Positions 36,764 to 45,382 of a stretch of 64,000 nucleotides of DNA are shown one piece after another. The notes below the pieces were generated by a model that made no database searches, was not told the DNA's origin, and saw only the letters and a program-made list of their open reading frames with translations. The stretch's first letter is position 1; every line of letters begins with the position of its first letter. The position numbers and the translations under genes were made by a program. The stretch is from Neoroseomonas terrae (lineage in GTDB: Bacteria > Pseudomonadota > Alphaproteobacteria > Acetobacterales > Acetobacteraceae): the NCBI RefSeq assembly GCF_018129025.1, contig NZ_JAAEDI010000002.1, forward strand, positions 1 to 64,000. Direction: 5' to 3'.

Positions 36764-37527
36764 AGATCGACCTGAATTCCGACATGGCCGAGGGCTTCGG
36801 CGCCTATCGCATGGCCGAGGATGAGACGCTGCTCGACATCGTCTCCTCCGCAAACCTTGCGTGCGGCTTCCATGCCGGCGATGCGGTCATCATGGACCGC
36901 ACGGTTCGCATGGCGAAGGAGCGCGGCGTCGCGGTCGGCGCGCATATCGGCTTCCCCGACATCATGGGTTTCGGGCGGCGGCTGATGCAGGTCGATCCGA
37001 AGGAGATGGAGAAGTACGCGATCTACCAGCTCGGCGCGCTGGACGGCATCTGCCGCGCCGCCGGCGCGAAGATGGCGCATGCAAGCTTCCACGGCGCGCT
37101 CGGCAACCTGATCGCCGTCGATCAGCCGATGGCGGATGCCATGGCGCGCGCGGTGCGGGCCTTCGACAAGACGCTGTTCGTCTCCTCCGCCCCCGGCACC
37201 GCGATCGCGCGGGCGGCGGAGGCGGAAGGGCTGCGCGTCTTCACCAAGTTCCTCGCCGACCGCGCCTATGACGCGAAGGGGCTGCTGGTGTCGCGCAAGC
37301 TGCCGGGGTCGATGGTGAAGGATGCGGATGCGGTGCGCGAACGCGTGGCGCGGCTGCTGACCGATGGCACCGTCGTCGCCATCACCGGCGAGGTGCTGCG
37401 GATGAAGGTCGATTCCATCCTGATCCACAGCGACACCGCGGGCGCCGTGGAACTGGCCCGCACCATCCGCGCTGCGATCGAAGCGGCGGGCGGCACCATC
37501 GCGCCCTTCCCGCAGACGCTGGGCTGA
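36760..37527 (+). CDS. pxpA: 5-oxoprolinase subunit PxpA (LamB/YcsF family)
   Basis: 255 residues. KIDLNSDMAEGFGAYRMAED, NLACGFHAGDAVIMDRTVRM, AVGAHIGFPDIMGFGRRLM and KFLADRAYD are the LamB/YcsF signatures with the metal-site His/Asp residues. In 5-oxoprolinase PxpA is the subunit that hydrolyses the activated lactam. The family usually reads LNCDMGESFG and GAHPGYPD; here LNSDMAEGFG and GAHIGFPD, a modest divergence that may mean a different substrate. Last gene of the operon; a hairpin follows at 37538. Confidence 0.9.
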   Translation: MKIDLNSDMAEGFGAYRMAEDETLLDIVSSANLACGFHAGDAVIMDRTVRMAKERGVAVGAHIGFPDIMGFGRRLMQVDPKEMEKYAIYQLGALDGICRAAGAKMAHASFHGALGNLIAVDQPMADAMARAVRAFDKTLFVSSAPGTAIARAAEAEGLRVFTKFLADRAYDAKGLLVSRKLPGSMVKDADAVRERVARLLTDGTVVAITGEVLRMKVDSILIHSDTAGAVELARTIRAAIEAAGGTIAPFPQTLG

Positions 37528-37537
37528 GACTTGGGGA

Positions 37538-37558
37538 GGCGGGGCGCATCGCCCCGTC
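37538..37558 (+). terminator. Hairpin after pxpA
   Basis: GGCGGGGCG (37538-37546), loop CAT, and CGCCCCGTC (37550-37558) pair over 9 bp with one G-T. It lies 10 bp after the last gene of the carboxylase operon and before the next Bug gene. Confidence 0.55.
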
Positions 37559-37657
37559 GCCGCACGGCACGCGAAGGCGGCACGACAGAAAGCCGTCCCG
37601 CGCAGGTAGTGGTCGAGGCGACCCGCAGCGGCGCCCGGCAATCTTCAGGAGATGGCT

Positions 37658-38641
37658 ATGATGAGACGTATGTTCTGCGCCGCTGCGGCGCTGCTGGGCC
37701 TGTCCGCCGCGCTTCCCGCAGCGGCCCAGGCGCCTTTCCCCGAGCCCGGTCGCCCCGTGACCGTCATCGTTCCCTACCCGCCTGGCGGCGGCAGCGACGT
37801 GACCGCCCGCGCGCTGGCGCCGGAGCTCGAGCGCGCCCTCGGCGTGCCCATCGTGGTCGTGAACCGGCCGGGTGCGAGCTCGCAGATCGGCATGGCGGAA
37901 CTCGCCCGCGCGCGGCCGGATGGCTACACCGTCGCCTACGGCCTGTGGCCGTCGACCTTCACGCTGTATCTGGACCCGTCGCGGCGGGCGCCGTTCAACC
38001 GCGACAGCTTCGTGCCGCTGGCGCTCCACGTGATCGACCCGGGCACGATCATGGTCGCGGCCAACAGCCCGATCCGCACCTTCGCCGACCTCGTCGCCGC
38101 GGCCCGCGCGCGGCCGGGGGTGGTGTCGATGGCCGACCCGGGAATCCTCGGCTGGGAGCATATCTCCACCATCCAGCTGCAGAAGGCGCTGGGCATCGAG
38201 TTCAACCAAGTGCATTTCCCCGGCACCGCGCCGGCGCTGACGAACCTGATCGGCGGCCAGGTCGACGTGACGATGACCTCCAACAGCACGGCGGTGACGC
38301 AGAGCCGCGCCGGGCTGGTGCGGGTGCTGGCGGTGCTGTCGCCGCAGCCGAACGAGTTCCTGCCGGATGTCCCGACGCTGGCCTCGCTCGGTACGCCGCT
38401 CTCGGCGGGCTCGGCGCGCGGCTTCGTCGCGCCGGCGGGCACGCCGGAGCCGGTCGTCCGGCGCCTGGCGCAGGCGTTGGAGACTGCGATCACGAGCCCG
38501 GCGCATCGCGAGCAACTCCGCCGCCTTGGCCTCGATATCACCTTCATGGGGCCGGCGGAGTTCGCGGCCTACTGGACGCGCGAGGAGAATGCGATGCGCC
38601 CGGTGGTCGAGGAGATCGTCCGCCAGGGCAACAACAACTGA
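37658..38641 (+). CDS. Bug/TctC-family periplasmic solute receptor
   Basis: 327 residues. Signal peptide about 1-23 (FCAAAALLGLSAALPAAAQA); mature protein starts GRPVTVIVPYPPGGGSDVTA, with NRPGASSQIGMAELARARPD. AGGAG at 37646-37650 gives ideal spacing to the ATG at 37658, whereas the in-frame ATG at 37652 is too close. It follows the carboxylase operon and precedes the convergent iclR gene. It may supply the operon's substrate. Confidence 0.92.
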   Translation: MMRRMFCAAAALLGLSAALPAAAQAPFPEPGRPVTVIVPYPPGGGSDVTARALAPELERALGVPIVVVNRPGASSQIGMAELARARPDGYTVAYGLWPSTFTLYLDPSRRAPFNRDSFVPLALHVIDPGTIMVAANSPIRTFADLVAAARARPGVVSMADPGILGWEHISTIQLQKALGIEFNQVHFPGTAPALTNLIGGQVDVTMTSNSTAVTQSRAGLVRVLAVLSPQPNEFLPDVPTLASLGTPLSAGSARGFVAPAGTPEPVVRRLAQALETAITSPAHREQLRRLGLDITFMGPAEFAAYWTREENAMRPVVEEIVRQGNNN

Positions 38642-38651
38642 GGCGAAAGGC

Positions 38652-39443
38652 TCAGCGCGTCCCGTTCTTCGCGGTCTGGGACGCGCGCCGCTCCTTGCGG
38701 GGCGCCGTGCTGCGCGTGGGTGGCATCTCGGCGCGGTAGCCGAGGCTCGCGGAGAAGGCTTCCGCCTGGACCGCGAGCTTCGGTGCGTGTTGGCGCGCGA
38801 TCTCCGCGGTCAGTCGGAAGGCCGGGCCCGAGACGGTCATCGAGCCGACGATGTCGCCCTCCGCATCGAAGACGGGCGCGCTCAGCGACGCGGTTTGCGG
38901 ATCGGTCACGCCCGAGGTGAAGATCGGCCGGAACGGGGTGCCGGCCTCGCCGACCCAGTTTCCTTCGAGGCCGCGTAGCACCAACCCCGCCGAGGTGTCG
39001 TCGAGCGCCAGCGGCAGCAGGCGACGAGGGGCGTCGCGGACGCTCTGCTCGGCCTCTGCGCGGGCGAGGCAGATGCGCGCCTCGCCGTCGCGGATGAAGA
39101 GTGACGCGCTCTCGCGGCATTCCGCGGCGAGTTTCTCGAGGAAGGGCTGTGCTTCGCGATCCAGGCGCTGTGACGCGCGCAGGATCGCCGACAGCTTCAG
39201 GATGTTGGCGCCGAGGCGGAACTCGCCGCCGATCGACCGCGCCAGCATGCCGGCCGCCTGGAGCGAGACGGCGAGGCGCAGGATGGTGGTCTTGTGCAGG
39301 CCCGTTCGGTTGGCGAGCTCGGCGAGCGACAGCCCGTCATCGCCCCATCGGAAGGCATCGAGGAGATCGATGGCACGGTCCACGGCAATGACGCCGCCGG
39401 CCGTCTCGGCGCGGACTCCTGGGGTGTCGCGGGCGTCTGTCAT
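38652..39443 (-). CDS. IclR-family regulator, probable controller of the carboxylase regulon
   Basis: 263 residues. N-terminal winged helix (about 18-80; LSLAELANRTGLHKTTILRL) and C-terminal effector-binding domain (about 90-250; FSASLGYRAEMPP near the end). It is divergent from the aminotransferase gene, with an operator (39502-39516) between them that recurs at two other divergent promoters in this window. Autoregulation and control of those promoters is a direct inference from the shared site. C-terminal tail (PRKERRASQTAKNGTR) is basic. Confidence 0.93.
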   Translation of the reverse strand: MTDARDTPGVRAETAGGVIAVDRAIDLLDAFRWGDDGLSLAELANRTGLHKTTILRLAVSLQAAGMLARSIGGEFRLGANILKLSAILRASQRLDREAQPFLEKLAAECRESASLFIRDGEARICLARAEAEQSVRDAPRRLLPLALDDTSAGLVLRGLEGNWVGEAGTPFRPIFTSGVTDPQTASLSAPVFDAEGDIVGSMTVSGPAFRLTAEIARQHAPKLAVQAEAFSASLGYRAEMPPTRSTAPRKERRASQTAKNGTR

Positions 39444-39489
39444 TGTAGCAGTGCCGGTAACATGCGCACCACGGCGGGAAAAGGGGGGC

Positions 39490-39518
39490 TTGACGTCGTA
39501 ATTTCATTGTTCGAAATC
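39490..39518 (+). promoter_or_regulatory. Promoter/operator between iclR and the aminotransferase gene (IclR operator copy 4)
   Basis: TTGACG (39490-39495) is followed by TTTCATTGTTCGAAA (39502-39516), the best-conserved arms of the shared palindrome. The -10 is not clear (AAATCT at 39514-39519 at 18-bp spacing). The operator sits just after the -35, as in the PEP-mutase-family promoter. Confidence 0.6.
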
Positions 39519-39574
39519 TAGTGCCGTCTGGCGGCACGATCCGTGGCGCCTCCCTATATCCGGAAGTGCCGCCG

Positions 39575-40777
39575 ATGCCTGATCTCGCCGATCGTCTCGA
39601 CAACGTCGAAGTCTCGGCCAGTGCGGCGATGACCGCCATGGCGCGCGACCTGCGTGCGCGCGGTGTGCCGGTGATCAGCCTGTCCCAGGGCGAGCCCGAC
39701 TTCCAGACGCCGGACCATGTCGTCGAGGCCGCGCACGCCGCGGCGAAGGCGGGCGACACGAAGTACCCGCCGACCGAGGGCACCAAGGCGCTCAAGGCCG
39801 CCATCGCGCGCAAGTTCAAGCGCGACAACGGGCTCGACTACGCGGCCGAGGAGATCCTCGTCGCCAATGGCGGCAAGCAAATCATCTTCGACGCGCTGAT
39901 GGCGACGGTGAATCCCGGCGACGAGGTGGTGATCCCGCGTCCGTCCTGGATCAGCTACGCCGACATGGCGAAGTTCGCCGGCGGCGTGCCGGTCGGCGTG
40001 GCCTGCCCGCAGAACAACGGCTTCAAGATGCGCGCGGCCGATCTCGACGCCGCCATCACGCCGCGCACCAAGTGGCTGATCCTGAACTTCCCGAGCAACC
40101 CGACCGGCGCGGCCTGTTCGCGCGCTGAGATGCGGGAGATCGCGGACGTCATGCTGAAGCACCCGCATGTCTGGATCCTGACGGACGACATGTATGAGCA
40201 CCTGATTTACGACGGCTTCGAATTCGCCACCATCGCCGAGGTCGAGCCGCGCCTGCGCGACCGCGTGCTGACGATGAACGGTGCGTCCAAGGCCTATGCC
40301 ATGACCGGCTGGCGCATCGGCTATTGCGGAGGCCCCGCGCGGCTGATCAAGGCCATGGCGAATGTGCAGGGCCAGTCCACCAGCGGCGTGTCCACCGTTG
40401 GTCAGGCGGCAACGATCGCGGCGCTGGACGGCCCGCAGGAGCTGTTGGCCGAGCGTGCCGCCGTGTATCGCGAGCGCCGCGACCTGGTGGTGGACATGCT
40501 GAACGAGGCGCCGGGCATTTCGTGCCACAAGCCGGAAGGCGCCTTCTACGTGTTCCCGAATGTCGCGGGCTGCCTCGGCAAGACCAGCAAGGGCGGGCGG
40601 AAGATCGAGACCGACGTCGACTTCGTCACCGCTCTGCTGGCGGAGAAGCAGGTCGCGGCGGTGCAGGGTTCGGCCTATGGCATGAGCCCGTATTTCCGTG
40701 TGTCCTACGCGACCGACACGGCGAGCCTGCGCGAAGCCTGCGGCCGCATCCAAGAATTCTGCCGCGAGCTCGCCTGA
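39575..40777 (+). CDS. Class I/II pyridoxal-phosphate aminotransferase (aspartate aminotransferase-like)
   Basis: 400 residues. ISLSQGEPDFQTPDHVVEAA at the N-terminus, NFPSNPTGAACSRAEM with the conserved Asn, TDDMYEHLIYDGFEF, and PLP-binding Lys in MNGASKAYAMTGWRIGY (fold type I, subgroup of AspAT/AAT-1a). The C-terminal Arg that binds the substrate carboxylate is in YFRVSYATD. Start 39575 has GGAAG upstream. It is divergent from iclR and carries the shared operator, so it is part of the same regulon; amino donor or acceptor not known. Confidence 0.92.
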   Translation: MPDLADRLDNVEVSASAAMTAMARDLRARGVPVISLSQGEPDFQTPDHVVEAAHAAAKAGDTKYPPTEGTKALKAAIARKFKRDNGLDYAAEEILVANGGKQIIFDALMATVNPGDEVVIPRPSWISYADMAKFAGGVPVGVACPQNNGFKMRAADLDAAITPRTKWLILNFPSNPTGAACSRAEMREIADVMLKHPHVWILTDDMYEHLIYDGFEFATIAEVEPRLRDRVLTMNGASKAYAMTGWRIGYCGGPARLIKAMANVQGQSTSGVSTVGQAATIAALDGPQELLAERAAVYRERRDLVVDMLNEAPGISCHKPEGAFYVFPNVAGCLGKTSKGGRKIETDVDFVTALLAEKQVAAVQGSAYGMSPYFRVSYATDTASLREACGRIQEFCRELA

Positions 40778-40785
40778 CCGGGGCA

Positions 40786-40812
40786 GCCGCCATGGTATTG
40801 CGCCGTGGCGGC
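40786..40812. terminator. Hairpin between convergent genes
   Basis: GCCGCCATGG (40786-40795) and CCGTGGCGGC (40803-40812) pair over 10 bp with one wobble. It fills the 40-bp gap between the convergent aminotransferase and hyuB genes, so a bidirectional terminator is likely. Confidence 0.6.
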
Positions 40813-40817
40813 ATCCA

Positions 40818-42467
40818 TCAGGCTTCGACGCCGTAGTCCCGTCGTGCTGCGCCCGCGGTGACGAGGCCGCGACGAACGTCATCCCGCACGTGACCGGCAT
40901 CGCGGCCGCGGGGATCGCCATATCCGCCCCCCCCAGGCGTCTCGACCACCAGGCTGTCGCCGGCCGGGATCGGTTGGCGCCCGGCGGCGCGGAATGGCTT
41001 GCCGGAAGCGAGCCGCACCACGCCCGGCGCACCATCTTTCCCGCCCTGCCGCCCGCGCGCGGGCGTCGAGACGCGCTGGAATGAGGCGCCGACCTCGATC
41101 GCGGCGCCATCGCGGGGGGCAACCTCGATGATCTGGCCGAGGCCGCCGCGCCAGGTGCCTGGACCACCGGAATCCGGCCGCAGCGCCCGCTGGCGATAGA
41201 GCACCGGCGCCGCGCGCTCGCTGACCTCGACCGGGATGGCCTGCACGCCGCTGGGATAGGCGGTGGCGGCGAGGCCATCCTGTGCCGGCCGCGCGCCGCC
41301 GCCGCCACTGTGGAAGCATAGGATGTTGAAGGGCCGCGGACCGTCGCTGCGCGCCAGGCGCAGGTTCCACAGCGTGCCGCTGTGTTCGGCTGGCACACGG
41401 TCAGGTGCGGCTGCGGCCAGACATCCCAGGGCGAGATCGGCCATCATGTGCCCGAGGATGTGACGCGACGCGACCGGTGCGGGGAAGGTGGCGTTGAGGA
41501 TCGAGCCTTCCGGCGCTGAGATTCGCACCGCATCCAGGGACGCCGCGTTGTTCGGGATGTCCGGCCCGACGATGCAGCGCACGCCGAAGGCAGCGTAGGC
41601 CTCAGTGTAGCAGAAGGGCACGTTCACGCCGCGCAGGTGCGGGGTCAGCTCGCCCCCGAGGTCGAGCGAGATGGCACCGTCCTTCACCGTCATGGTCGCA
41701 GTGACCTCAATGGGCTCTCCGATGAGATCCACGCGCATCGCCGTCTCAAAGCGACCCTCGGGCAGGCCCGCGATGGCGGCGCGCATGCCGGCGGCGGAGC
41801 GTTCGAAGATGAAGGCCGACAACGTGTCGATGTCGTGAAGGCCGAACTCGTCGCACATGCGCAGCAGGGCGCGGCAGCCGCCCTCGTTGCCAGCGACCAG
41901 GGCAAACAGCTCGCCCATCAACTGGTCGGGGAAGCGGACATTGGCGCGCAGGATCTGTTCGACATGCGCATCCGTCCGTCCCTGCCGCCGGAAGCGCAGC
42001 ACGGGGATGCGGATGCCCTCATGGAACACGTCGCGCCCGTCGAAACCGATGCCCTGGCCGCCGACATCGACGATATGCGTGGTGCTGGCGAAGAAGGCGA
42101 TCAGCCGCCCATTCCGGAAGACCGGCGTGACGACGCAGAAATCGTTGAGATGCCCGGTCCCGATCCAGGGATCGTTGGAGATGACAACATCGCCTTCCGC
42201 CCAATCCGCGGCCGGGATCACAGCGAGGAAATGCCCGACCGAGCGCGCCATCGCATTCACATGCCCTGGCGTGCCGGTGACCGCCTGCGCGATCATCAGC
42301 CCATCCGGCGTGAAGATACCGGCCGAGAGATCCCCGGCGTCGCGGGTGACCGGGCTGAAGGAGGTCCGGATCAGCGTCTGCGCCTGCTCCTCAACCACGC
42401 TGAGCAGGCGGTTCCACATCACCTGCATGGCGATGGCCTGGCGCGCATTCAGCGTCATGCCGGTCAT
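40818..42467 (-). CDS. hyuB: Hydantoinase B/oxoprolinase family protein (HyuB)
   Basis: 549 residues. Family features include RTSFSPVTRDAGDLSAGIFT near the N-terminus, GDVVISNDPWIGTGHLNDFC, VDVGGQGIGFDGRDVFHEGI and the C-terminal GDSLVVETPGGGGYGDPRGR. HyuB pairs with HyuA in ATP-dependent hydrolysis of hydantoins or 5-oxoproline and, in relatives, carboxylation of ketones. The ATG overlaps the hyuA stop (ATGA). Last gene of the Bug-IclR-HyuA-HyuB operon. Confidence 0.93.
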   Translation of the reverse strand: MTGMTLNARQAIAMQVMWNRLLSVVEEQAQTLIRTSFSPVTRDAGDLSAGIFTPDGLMIAQAVTGTPGHVNAMARSVGHFLAVIPAADWAEGDVVISNDPWIGTGHLNDFCVVTPVFRNGRLIAFFASTTHIVDVGGQGIGFDGRDVFHEGIRIPVLRFRRQGRTDAHVEQILRANVRFPDQLMGELFALVAGNEGGCRALLRMCDEFGLHDIDTLSAFIFERSAAGMRAAIAGLPEGRFETAMRVDLIGEPIEVTATMTVKDGAISLDLGGELTPHLRGVNVPFCYTEAYAAFGVRCIVGPDIPNNAASLDAVRISAPEGSILNATFPAPVASRHILGHMMADLALGCLAAAAPDRVPAEHSGTLWNLRLARSDGPRPFNILCFHSGGGGARPAQDGLAATAYPSGVQAIPVEVSERAAPVLYRQRALRPDSGGPGTWRGGLGQIIEVAPRDGAAIEVGASFQRVSTPARGRQGGKDGAPGVVRLASGKPFRAAGRQPIPAGDSLVVETPGGGGYGDPRGRDAGHVRDDVRRGLVTAGAARRDYGVEA

Positions 42468-44533
42468 GCCGCGTCTCCTTCACTGCGGAGGATGATGAAG
42501 CCTTCGGCATCGCAGCGCGCCGCCATGCCGGCAGGGATGACAAGGGTCGTGTGGTCCTCGACCAGCAGGGCCGGACCGCGCAGTTCGCCGTCCGCGGGCA
42601 TGGCGCTGCGCTCGGCGAGGCGCGCTGGGCGGGCGGCCTCGGCATCGAGGTCGTAGAGCCGCACCTCCTCGATCGGCGCCGGCGTCGCTGCCTGCGACGG
42701 CGCTGCAAGCACGTCCGTCGGCTCGGCGCGCAGCGTGACCGTCAGGCTCCAGGCGGCGATCTCGATCGGCACGCCCTTCGGGAGGAGGCCAAGGCGGCGC
42801 TCATACTCGCTCTCGAAGGCCGCGGTCAGCCGGGCCGGCAGCGTCTCGGCGGGATCGGGCTCGAGTGGCAGGGTGACCTCGGTGCCCTGGCCGGTGTAGC
42901 GCAGGTCGAGCGTCCAGGTTTCTTCCGCCGCGCCGACATCGCCGAGGCCGGCGAGCATCGCCTGAGCCTCGCGACGCATCGCATCGCGGATCGTGGCGAC
43001 CTCGGCCGGCGGAAGGCTCGCCAACGGCGCGAAGGCGCTGCGCTTCACGGTGAAGGCGGCAGGCGCGACGAGGAAGCCGATCGCGGAGCCGACGCCTGCG
43101 TTGGGCGGCAACACGATCTCCGCGATGCCGAGGCGTTTCGCCACGCTCGCGGCATGCAATCCGGCCGCGCCGCCGAAGGCGAGCAGCGTCCAGCCTGCCA
43201 GGTCGCAGCCCTTCTCGGCCGCATAGGTGCGGGCGGCGGCCGCCATGGCTTCCTCGACGATCTCCGCGACAGCAGCGGCGGAGGCCTCGACCCCGAGACC
43301 GAGTCCATCCAGCGTGCTGCGCATCGCCTGCGCCGCGGTCGTGCGGTCCAGCGCCATGCGGCCGCCGGCGAAGCGTGCCGGCGTTATCCGGCCCAGCAGC
43401 AGGTTCGCATCGGTGACTGTGGGCCGGTCGCCGCCCCGCCCATAGCAGGCTGGGCCGGGATCGGCGCCGGCGCTGTCGGGGCCGACCAGCAGCCGGCCCG
43501 CGCCATCGACGCGCGCGATGGAACCGCCACCGGCACCGATCTCGACCAGTTCCACGACCGGGATGCGCAGCGGCAGGCCGCTGCCCTTCTTGAAGCGGTA
43601 GATGCGGTCGGCCTCGAAGCTACTTTCCTGGGTGGGGCGGCCGTTCTCGATCAGGCAGATCTTCGCCGTCGTGCCCCCCATGTCGAAGGCGACCAGACGA
43701 TCGCGCTTCAGCCGCCGCGCAACGGCGGCGGCGAGCATCGCGCCGCCGGCCGGGCCGCTCTCGATTAGGCGCACCGGCAGATGCGATGCGGTGTCCACCG
43801 AGGCGAGCGCACCCTCCGACATCATCACCAGCACCGGCGCAGTGATGCCGAGGCCGCGCAGCCCATCCTGCATCCGCGCGAGATAGGTCGCGACCAGAGG
43901 CTGGACATAGGCGTTCGCGCAGGTGGTCGAACAGCGTTCATACTCGCCGATCAGCGGCGAGACCCGGCAGGACAGCGAAACCGGCACGCCGGGCAGGAGC
44001 CGCGCCAGCGCCGCGGCGAATGCCTCCTCATGCGCTGGGTTGGCATAGCTGTGCAGGAGGCAGACGGCGACGGAGGCTGCCCCGCTGTCGCGCAGCAGCG
44101 CGGCGACGCGCGCTATCTCGGCGTCCGTCAGCGGCTCAATCACGCCGCCATCGGCGTCGATGCGCTCGCGCAGCCCGAAGCGGCGTTCGCGCGGCACCAG
44201 CGGCGACGGCTTCTCAAGATAGACGTTGTACTGGTCGAAGCGATGCTCGCGACCGATCTCGGGCGTATCGGTGAAGCCTTCAGTCATGACCAGCGCGGTG
44301 CGTGCACCCTTGCGTTCGATGACGGCGTTGGTGGCGAGGGTCGTGCCGTGCAGGAACAGTCCGATCTCGGCGGGCTTCACCCCGGTCCCGGCGAGCAGGT
44401 CGCGCAGCCCGCTCAGCACGCCCTGTTCCGGTGCGGCGGGCGTGGTGAGCACCTTGCCGGTCACCAGCGTGCCGCCGGCATCGAGCGCAAGGTCGGTGAA
44501 GGTTCCGCCGATGTCGGTGGCGATGCGGATCAT
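42464..44533 (-). CDS. hyuA: Hydantoinase A/oxoprolinase family protein (HyuA)
   Basis: 689 residues with the ASKHA ATPase start IRIATDIGGTFTDLALD, HGTTLATNAVIERKGARTAL, and AFDMGGTTAKICLIENG, and the GIGAGGGS-type segment EIGAGGGSIARVDGAGRLLV. The enzyme binds ATP and is expected to activate the amide or lactam carbonyl by phosphorylation, with HyuB completing hydrolysis. An AGGAGG site precedes the ATG. Same operon as an IclR regulator and a Bug receptor, giving uptake, control and breakdown in one unit. Substrate not determined. Confidence 0.94.
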   Translation of the reverse strand: MIRIATDIGGTFTDLALDAGGTLVTGKVLTTPAAPEQGVLSGLRDLLAGTGVKPAEIGLFLHGTTLATNAVIERKGARTALVMTEGFTDTPEIGREHRFDQYNVYLEKPSPLVPRERRFGLRERIDADGGVIEPLTDAEIARVAALLRDSGAASVAVCLLHSYANPAHEEAFAAALARLLPGVPVSLSCRVSPLIGEYERCSTTCANAYVQPLVATYLARMQDGLRGLGITAPVLVMMSEGALASVDTASHLPVRLIESGPAGGAMLAAAVARRLKRDRLVAFDMGGTTAKICLIENGRPTQESSFEADRIYRFKKGSGLPLRIPVVELVEIGAGGGSIARVDGAGRLLVGPDSAGADPGPACYGRGGDRPTVTDANLLLGRITPARFAGGRMALDRTTAAQAMRSTLDGLGLGVEASAAAVAEIVEEAMAAAARTYAAEKGCDLAGWTLLAFGGAAGLHAASVAKRLGIAEIVLPPNAGVGSAIGFLVAPAAFTVKRSAFAPLASLPPAEVATIRDAMRREAQAMLAGLGDVGAAEETWTLDLRYTGQGTEVTLPLEPDPAETLPARLTAAFESEYERRLGLLPKGVPIEIAAWSLTVTLRAEPTDVLAAPSQAATPAPIEEVRLYDLDAEAARPARLAERSAMPADGELRGPALLVEDHTTLVIPAGMAARCDAEGFIILRSEGDAA

Positions 44534-44569
44534 GCGATGTCTGCGCCTCCTGGCTGCGCAGGGCCATGG

Positions 44570-45382
44570 TCAGCAGGCGGTGCCGTCCTGGCCAGGGGTG
44601 CCGGATGGAGCGTCCGCAGGGCGAACAGGGGCCGCCTGATGGAGGGTCGCGAAAGCAGCCGACAGGCCGGCTGCGGCTTCCCGCAGGGGGCCGAGGCAGC
44701 GCGCTGCAATGCGCTCCACCGGTTCCACGCGTGGCAGGAACACCAGATCGAGCACGCAGGCGACGGATGCACCGAGCATGACAGGTACCGCGATGGCGCC
44801 GACCGGCGGCTTGAGCGCCGCGTCGCGCAGGCCGTAGCCGCGCACGCGCGTCGCGTCGAGTTCGCGCAGCACCGCGCGTTCCTGCGCGCGCGGCACGCAG
44901 AGCGCGATGAGGCGGCGGCGCTCGGCTTCCGGGCACCAGGCGAGATAGGCGCGGCCCGAGGCGGAATCGGCGAGCGGCGAGCGCATGCCCTGGAAATTCG
45001 CCTCGATCGCCACGCCGCATTGCGGGCGGTTGGAGGCACGGACATGAATCTCCGCACCACCCAGCATCATCACGTCGCTCGGCCAGCCGACCTTGCCGAG
45101 CAGTTCGAGCAGGATCGGCGCCGAGGTGGCGGCGAGCCAGGTGTCGAAATTGAAGCCCGAGGCGAGGCGAGCGACCCCCGGCGTCACCTCCCACCGCCGT
45201 CCGGTCCGCAGCACGTAGCCCGCCTCGGCGAGCGTCGCGAGCAGCCGCAGCACGGTAGGGCGTGGGATGCCGCTATCGCGCACCAGCTCCGGGACCGTCG
45301 CGCCGCGTGACCCGTTGATCGCCGCGAGCAGGTCGAGCGCGCGGCGGACGGCACGGACGCTGTCCTCCCGCCGCACTGCCAT
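44570..45382 (-). CDS. IclR-family regulator of the hyuAB operon
   Basis: 270 residues. Winged helix about 8-68 (GATVPELVRDSGIPRPTVLR), then the IclR ligand domain (about 80-250). Its start shares one base with the stop of the upstream Bug gene, and hyuA follows after 36 bp, so the regulator is inside the operon it probably controls. A perfect palindrome at 46462-46476 before the Bug gene is the likely site. It is distinct from the IclR at 38652 in sequence and in candidate operator. Confidence 0.92.
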   Translation of the reverse strand: MAVRREDSVRAVRRALDLLAAINGSRGATVPELVRDSGIPRPTVLRLLATLAEAGYVLRTGRRWEVTPGVARLASGFNFDTWLAATSAPILLELLGKVGWPSDVMMLGGAEIHVRASNRPQCGVAIEANFQGMRSPLADSASGRAYLAWCPEAERRRLIALCVPRAQERAVLRELDATRVRGYGLRDAALKPPVGAIAVPVMLGASVACVLDLVFLPRVEPVERIAARCLGPLREAAAGLSAAFATLHQAAPVRPADAPSGTPGQDGTAC

